Below are positions 43,116-45,964 of a stretch of 45,964 nt of DNA, piece after piece. Position 1 is the first letter of the stretch. Each line of letters opens with the position of its first letter. The notes under the pieces are model-generated. The model saw only the letters and a list, made by a program, of their open reading frames with translations. It did not search any database and was not told where the DNA came from. Origin of the DNA: Gammaproteobacteria bacterium (GTDB lineage: Bacteria; Pseudomonadota; Gammaproteobacteria; Pseudomonadales; Azotimanducaceae). The position numbers and the translations under genes are program-made. The stretch spans positions 1-45,964 of the forward strand of contig JABHYO010000088.1 in NCBI GenBank assembly GCA_018656865.1, written 5' to 3'.

Positions 43116-45095
43116 TTAATTTTGCTCTTCCAGGGTGACCAGAAGCTGGCCATTACTCACCTGATCACCAGCAGATACGTGAAGTTTCGCTACTATTCCG
43201 TCCATCGGCGCGGTTATTCGATGCTCCATTTTCATTGCCTCGAGAATAAGCAGGAGGTCACCTTTTGTGACTGCGTCACCGTCTGATACCTCCGTTGCCA
43301 GCACGGCACCAGGCATGGGGGCAACCAGGCCGCCAGCAATTTCGTCGGCCCCTGGGACGGGGAATCGTGGCATTTCGGTGACCTGCAGATCACCTTTCTG
43401 GCCATGGACATACCAGTCCATGCCGACCCTGTTGACTGCGTAGCCGACACGGCGGCCATCAATCTCAATGTCGACCTGACCCTCACCACAGGCATAGGGT
43501 GTAACCAGGATTTCGTCGCCGTCACCAACACGGAAGCGAAATTTCCCGTCTCGCAGGGAACGATACTCAAGATGAGTGTCCAGACCCTGGCATTGGAAGT
43601 TCATGATTTCGAAAGGCAGCATCGTGTGACGCCAACCGCTACGAATGGTTTTCATCACTTTTGCAGCCGCACGATTCCGGGCCTGTGATTCCAGAACAAC
43701 GGCTATTGCTGCTTCATCAAGTTCTGCCTGAGTTAGTTTCCGTGTGCGGGACGGACCAACGCGCTCGATAAAATCTGTGGTTGTGTCACCCGCAATAAAA
43801 GCAGGATCTCGCAAGGTTGAAACGAGAAAGTCCCGGTTTGTGGTCAGTCCCTGAATTCGGGTTGTTTCCAGCACCCTCGCGAGTCTAGCTGCCGCTTCTC
43901 TTCTGGTGGGCGCATGAACAATTACCTTGGCGATCATCGGGTCGAATTCCATGGCGATGACGCTGCCGGATTCGACGCCGGAATCGAATCTTGCGCCACC
44001 TTTGTCAGACGGCTCCCAGACGACAATGGGTCCAGGTGCCGGAAGAAAATCGTTTTCAGGATCCTCAGCACAAAGTCGTGCCTCTATGGCATGTCCCGAG
44101 ATCTCAAGATCGTCCTGGGTGAAGGAAAGCGCCTCTCCTTCTGCGATACGAATCTGCTCGCGCACAAGGTCGTGGCCGATAATCTCCTCTGTGATGGGAT
44201 GTTCAACCTGCAACCTGGCGTTGACTTCGAGGAAGTAAAACTCACCGTCGGATAAGAGGAATTCAACCGTGCCCGCTGACGAGTAGCCCAGGCTCTTGGC
44301 TGCTGTGACAGCAGCTTCACCCATGGCGGCCCTTATCTCCGGCGTTACCGCAGGGGAGGGTGCTTCCTCGATGATTTTCTGGTGGCGGCGTTGAATCGAG
44401 CACTCCCGCTCGAAGCAGTGCACGAGATTGCCCTGGTCGTCTCCAATAATCTGAATCTCAACGTGGCGTGATGAGTCGAGCCACTTCTCAAGAAAGACCG
44501 TATCATCGCCGAAGGCCGAACGGGCCTCGCGTTTGGCGCTTTCGACGGCATCATTCAGTCCGGCTTCATTCTCCACGATACGCATTCCGCGGCCACCGCC
44601 CCCGGCAGATGCCTTGACCAGGACCGGATAACCGATCTCTGCGGCAGCTTCGCTGAGATTTGTCTGCTCGGTGATTTCGATGGCTGGAAGCGTAGGTACA
44701 CCTGCTTCCTGCATCAGTGCTTTCGCAGAGAGCTTGTCACCCATTGAGGCGATTACTTCCGGTGTTGGCCCAAGCCATACAAAACCGGCATCGATCACCG
44801 CCTGGGCAAATCCGGCATTTTCCGAGAGAAACCCATATCCCGGGTGTACCGCATCGGCGCCGGAGCGCCTGCAGGCATAAAGGACCTTGTCGATATCAAG
44901 GTAGGTTTCAGCGGAGGTTCTGCCTTTGAGTGCGATGGCACTGTCGGCCTCGAATACGAAAGGTGCTTCGGCATCGCCGTCTGCATAAACGGCAACGGTG
45001 GCGATGCCCATATCACGAGCTGTCCTCATGACACGTCTGGCGATTTCTCCCCGGTTTGCAACGAGGAGGGATGTAATTGGTTTTACATTCTCCAT
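43116..45095 (-). CDS. Acyl-CoA carboxylase alpha subunit (biotin carboxylase and biotin carrier)
   Basis: A 659-residue subunit with the biotin-carboxylase ATP-grasp (LVANRGEIARRVMRTARD, GGGGRGMR, FLEVNARLQVEH), a middle BT domain, and a C-terminal biotin carrier with AMKMEH, biotinyl-Lys at 622. This is the architecture of methylcrotonyl-CoA and geranyl-CoA carboxylases (LiuD, AtuF). Presence of AtuA favours an AtuF-like role, but sequence alone does not separate the two. It overlaps the beta-subunit gene by 13 bases and ends 10 bases before the hydratase. Confidence 0.92.
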   Translation of the reverse strand: MENVKPITSLLVANRGEIARRVMRTARDMGIATVAVYADGDAEAPFVFEADSAIALKGRTSAETYLDIDKVLYACRRSGADAVHPGYGFLSENAGFAQAVIDAGFVWLGPTPEVIASMGDKLSAKALMQEAGVPTLPAIEITEQTNLSEAAAEIGYPVLVKASAGGGGRGMRIVENEAGLNDAVESAKREARSAFGDDTVFLEKWLDSSRHVEIQIIGDDQGNLVHCFERECSIQRRHQKIIEEAPSPAVTPEIRAAMGEAAVTAAKSLGYSSAGTVEFLLSDGEFYFLEVNARLQVEHPITEEIIGHDLVREQIRIAEGEALSFTQDDLEISGHAIEARLCAEDPENDFLPAPGPIVVWEPSDKGGARFDSGVESGSVIAMEFDPMIAKVIVHAPTRREAAARLARVLETTRIQGLTTNRDFLVSTLRDPAFIAGDTTTDFIERVGPSRTRKLTQAELDEAAIAVVLESQARNRAAAKVMKTIRSGWRHTMLPFEIMNFQCQGLDTHLEYRSLRDGKFRFRVGDGDEILVTPYACGEGQVDIEIDGRRVGYAVNRVGMDWYVHGQKGDLQVTEMPRFPVPGADEIAGGLVAPMPGAVLATEVSDGDAVTKGDLLLILEAMKMEHRITAPMDGIVAKLHVSAGDQVSNGQLLVTLEEQN

Positions 45096-45964
45096 GTGCC
45101 GAACTCCTTAGTACCTTCAACCTTGTTGTTATATGCCGCAGAAAGAGACATCGCGATCACGTCTCGCGTATCGCGCGGATCGATCATGCCATCGTCGGAG
45201 ACCCGGGAGGTGGCGTAGAGACCTTTCGAGCGTTCCTCCGCCCAGTGTTCGGCGACCTCGGCCCGTATTCGGTCTGCTTCCTCATCGAATTCGATGCCAC
45301 GTCGCTCAGCCGCAGCACGACCGACGATACTCATGACACCCGCCATCTGCTTTGGCCCCATAACCGCGATCTTGGCCAGCGGCCAGATATAAGTGAAGCG
45401 GGTGCTAAAACCACGACCACTCATGCCGTAGTTACCCGCACCATAGGAGGATGCCAGTATCACGGTGATATGCGGCACAGTTGAATTCGACACAGCGTTG
45501 ATCATTTTCGAACCGTTTTTGGTGATCCCGCCATGTTCGAAATCCGTTCCGACAATAAAGCCGGTGATGTTGTGCAGGAAGACCAGGGGTACATTGATCT
45601 GATTGCAAAGCTGGATGAACTGGGCTGCCTTTTCAGAGGATTCCGAAAACAGTGCGCCGTTGTTACCCAGAATCCCGACGGGATAGCCATGTACTGATGC
45701 CCACCCGCAGATAAGAGTGGGACCATAAAGGGGTTTGAATTCTTCGAAGTATGAGCCGTCGACGATTCGCGCGATAACTTCTCTTACATCGAAGGGTGAT
45801 CGCAGATCCTCAGACACCAGCCCCAGCATATCCTCCGAATCGTGAATGGGGTCTTCGAAATCGGGGTTCGGCTCCGGACCCAGTTTATGCCAGTTCAGAT
45901 GCCGCATCACTTCACGGCACATGCGAATACCGTCCATTTCGTCCTTCGCCAGATAATCACCAAG
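45083..45964 (-). CDS. Acyl-CoA carboxylase beta (carboxyltransferase) subunit, 5'-truncated by the window edge
   Basis: The frame is open to the last base (LGDYLAKDEMDGIRMC precedes the ATG at 45937), so the true start lies outside. The visible ~293 codons are the C-terminal half of a subunit of about 535 residues: the carboxyltransferase C domain with GILGNNGALFSESSEKAAQF, PLVFLHNITGFIVGTDFE, and the oxyanion-type segment ASSYGAGNYGMSGRGF, then AVMGPKQMAGVMS. This is the methylcrotonyl/geranyl-CoA carboxylase branch (LiuB/AtuC). It is the first visible gene of the minus-strand operon. Confidence 0.92.
   Translation of the reverse strand, partial: LGDYLAKDEMDGIRMCREVMRHLNWHKLGPEPNPDFEDPIHDSEDMLGLVSEDLRSPFDVREVIARIVDGSYFEEFKPLYGPTLICGWASVHGYPVGILGNNGALFSESSEKAAQFIQLCNQINVPLVFLHNITGFIVGTDFEHGGITKNGSKMINAVSNSTVPHITVILASSYGAGNYGMSGRGFSTRFTYIWPLAKIAVMGPKQMAGVMSIVGRAAAERRGIEFDEEADRIRAEVAEHWAEERSKGLYATSRVSDDGMIDPRDTRDVIAMSLSAAYNNKVEGTKEFGTWRM

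Overview
The window reads as a chromosomal segment of a free-living, aerobic, Gram-negative gammaproteobacterium, probably in the Pseudomonadales/Cellvibrionales neighbourhood and probably aquatic. The reasons are the Pseudomonas-like order sucA-sucB-lpd-sucC-sucD, the DUF1631 and DUF4892 families, a YbiT-type ABC-F protein, two TonB-dependent receptors, a GPH-type symporter and an AtuA-type acyl-CoA carboxylase operon. Placement below class level is inference. No rRNA, tRNA or CRISPR array was seen.

Region 1 (1-9475, + strand) is core metabolism: sucA (5' end outside the window), sucB, lpdA, sucC and sucD are tightly packed and encode the 2-oxoglutarate dehydrogenase complex and succinyl-CoA synthetase. 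A repeat-rich gap follows, with a dispersed-repeat-like stretch, nested inverted repeats and a near-consensus heat-shock (sigma-32) promoter, and leads into htpG.

Region 2 (9500-16250) holds a DUF1631 protein on the minus strand, then sixA with an overlapping DUF4892 gene, a short promoter-hairpin-terminator unit with a possible leader peptide, an MFS transporter, an MBL-fold hydrolase and mobB.

Region 3 (16278-20790, minus) is a four-gene envelope operon: a His/Cys-rich DUF2946 protein, a TonB-dependent receptor, an exported Asp-box (BNR) protein with Cys/His motifs, and a TlpA-like thioredoxin. The last three are coupled by overlaps. It looks like a metal (perhaps copper) acquisition or handling system.

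Region 4 (21000-29610) is an accessory mixture: a trypsin-like protease that appears to start at ATT, a GlcG/HbpS-like exported protein, an SDR, a lipoprotein metallophosphoesterase, ybiT, a small lipoprotein, a GPH symporter and an SRPBCC protein. Three gaps here hide decayed gene pieces: the C-terminus of a carotenoid oxygenase, the C-terminus of a REP-associated (RAYT) transposase between inverted GGGGTCAGG palindromes, and the C-terminal half of a cupin.

Region 5 (29737-39748) is the most interesting part: about 9.9 kb bracketed by two directly repeated, nearly identical 75-bp elements. Inside are a divergent LysR regulator, a TonB-dependent receptor, a vestige of a second receptor, two tandem DUF3604 (PHP-like metal-site) exported proteins, a membrane-anchored parvulin-like PPIase and a HupE/UreJ-type membrane protein. 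The last three genes overlap by a few bases. It looks like a cassette for taking up and processing an unknown substrate, with its own folding and metal supply.

Region 6 (39755-45964, minus) is a catabolic operon: acyl-CoA carboxylase beta subunit (5' end outside the window), biotin-carrying alpha subunit, enoyl-CoA hydratase, AtuA-family protein and a Nudix hydrolase. It resembles part of the acyclic terpene/branched-chain acyl-CoA pathway.
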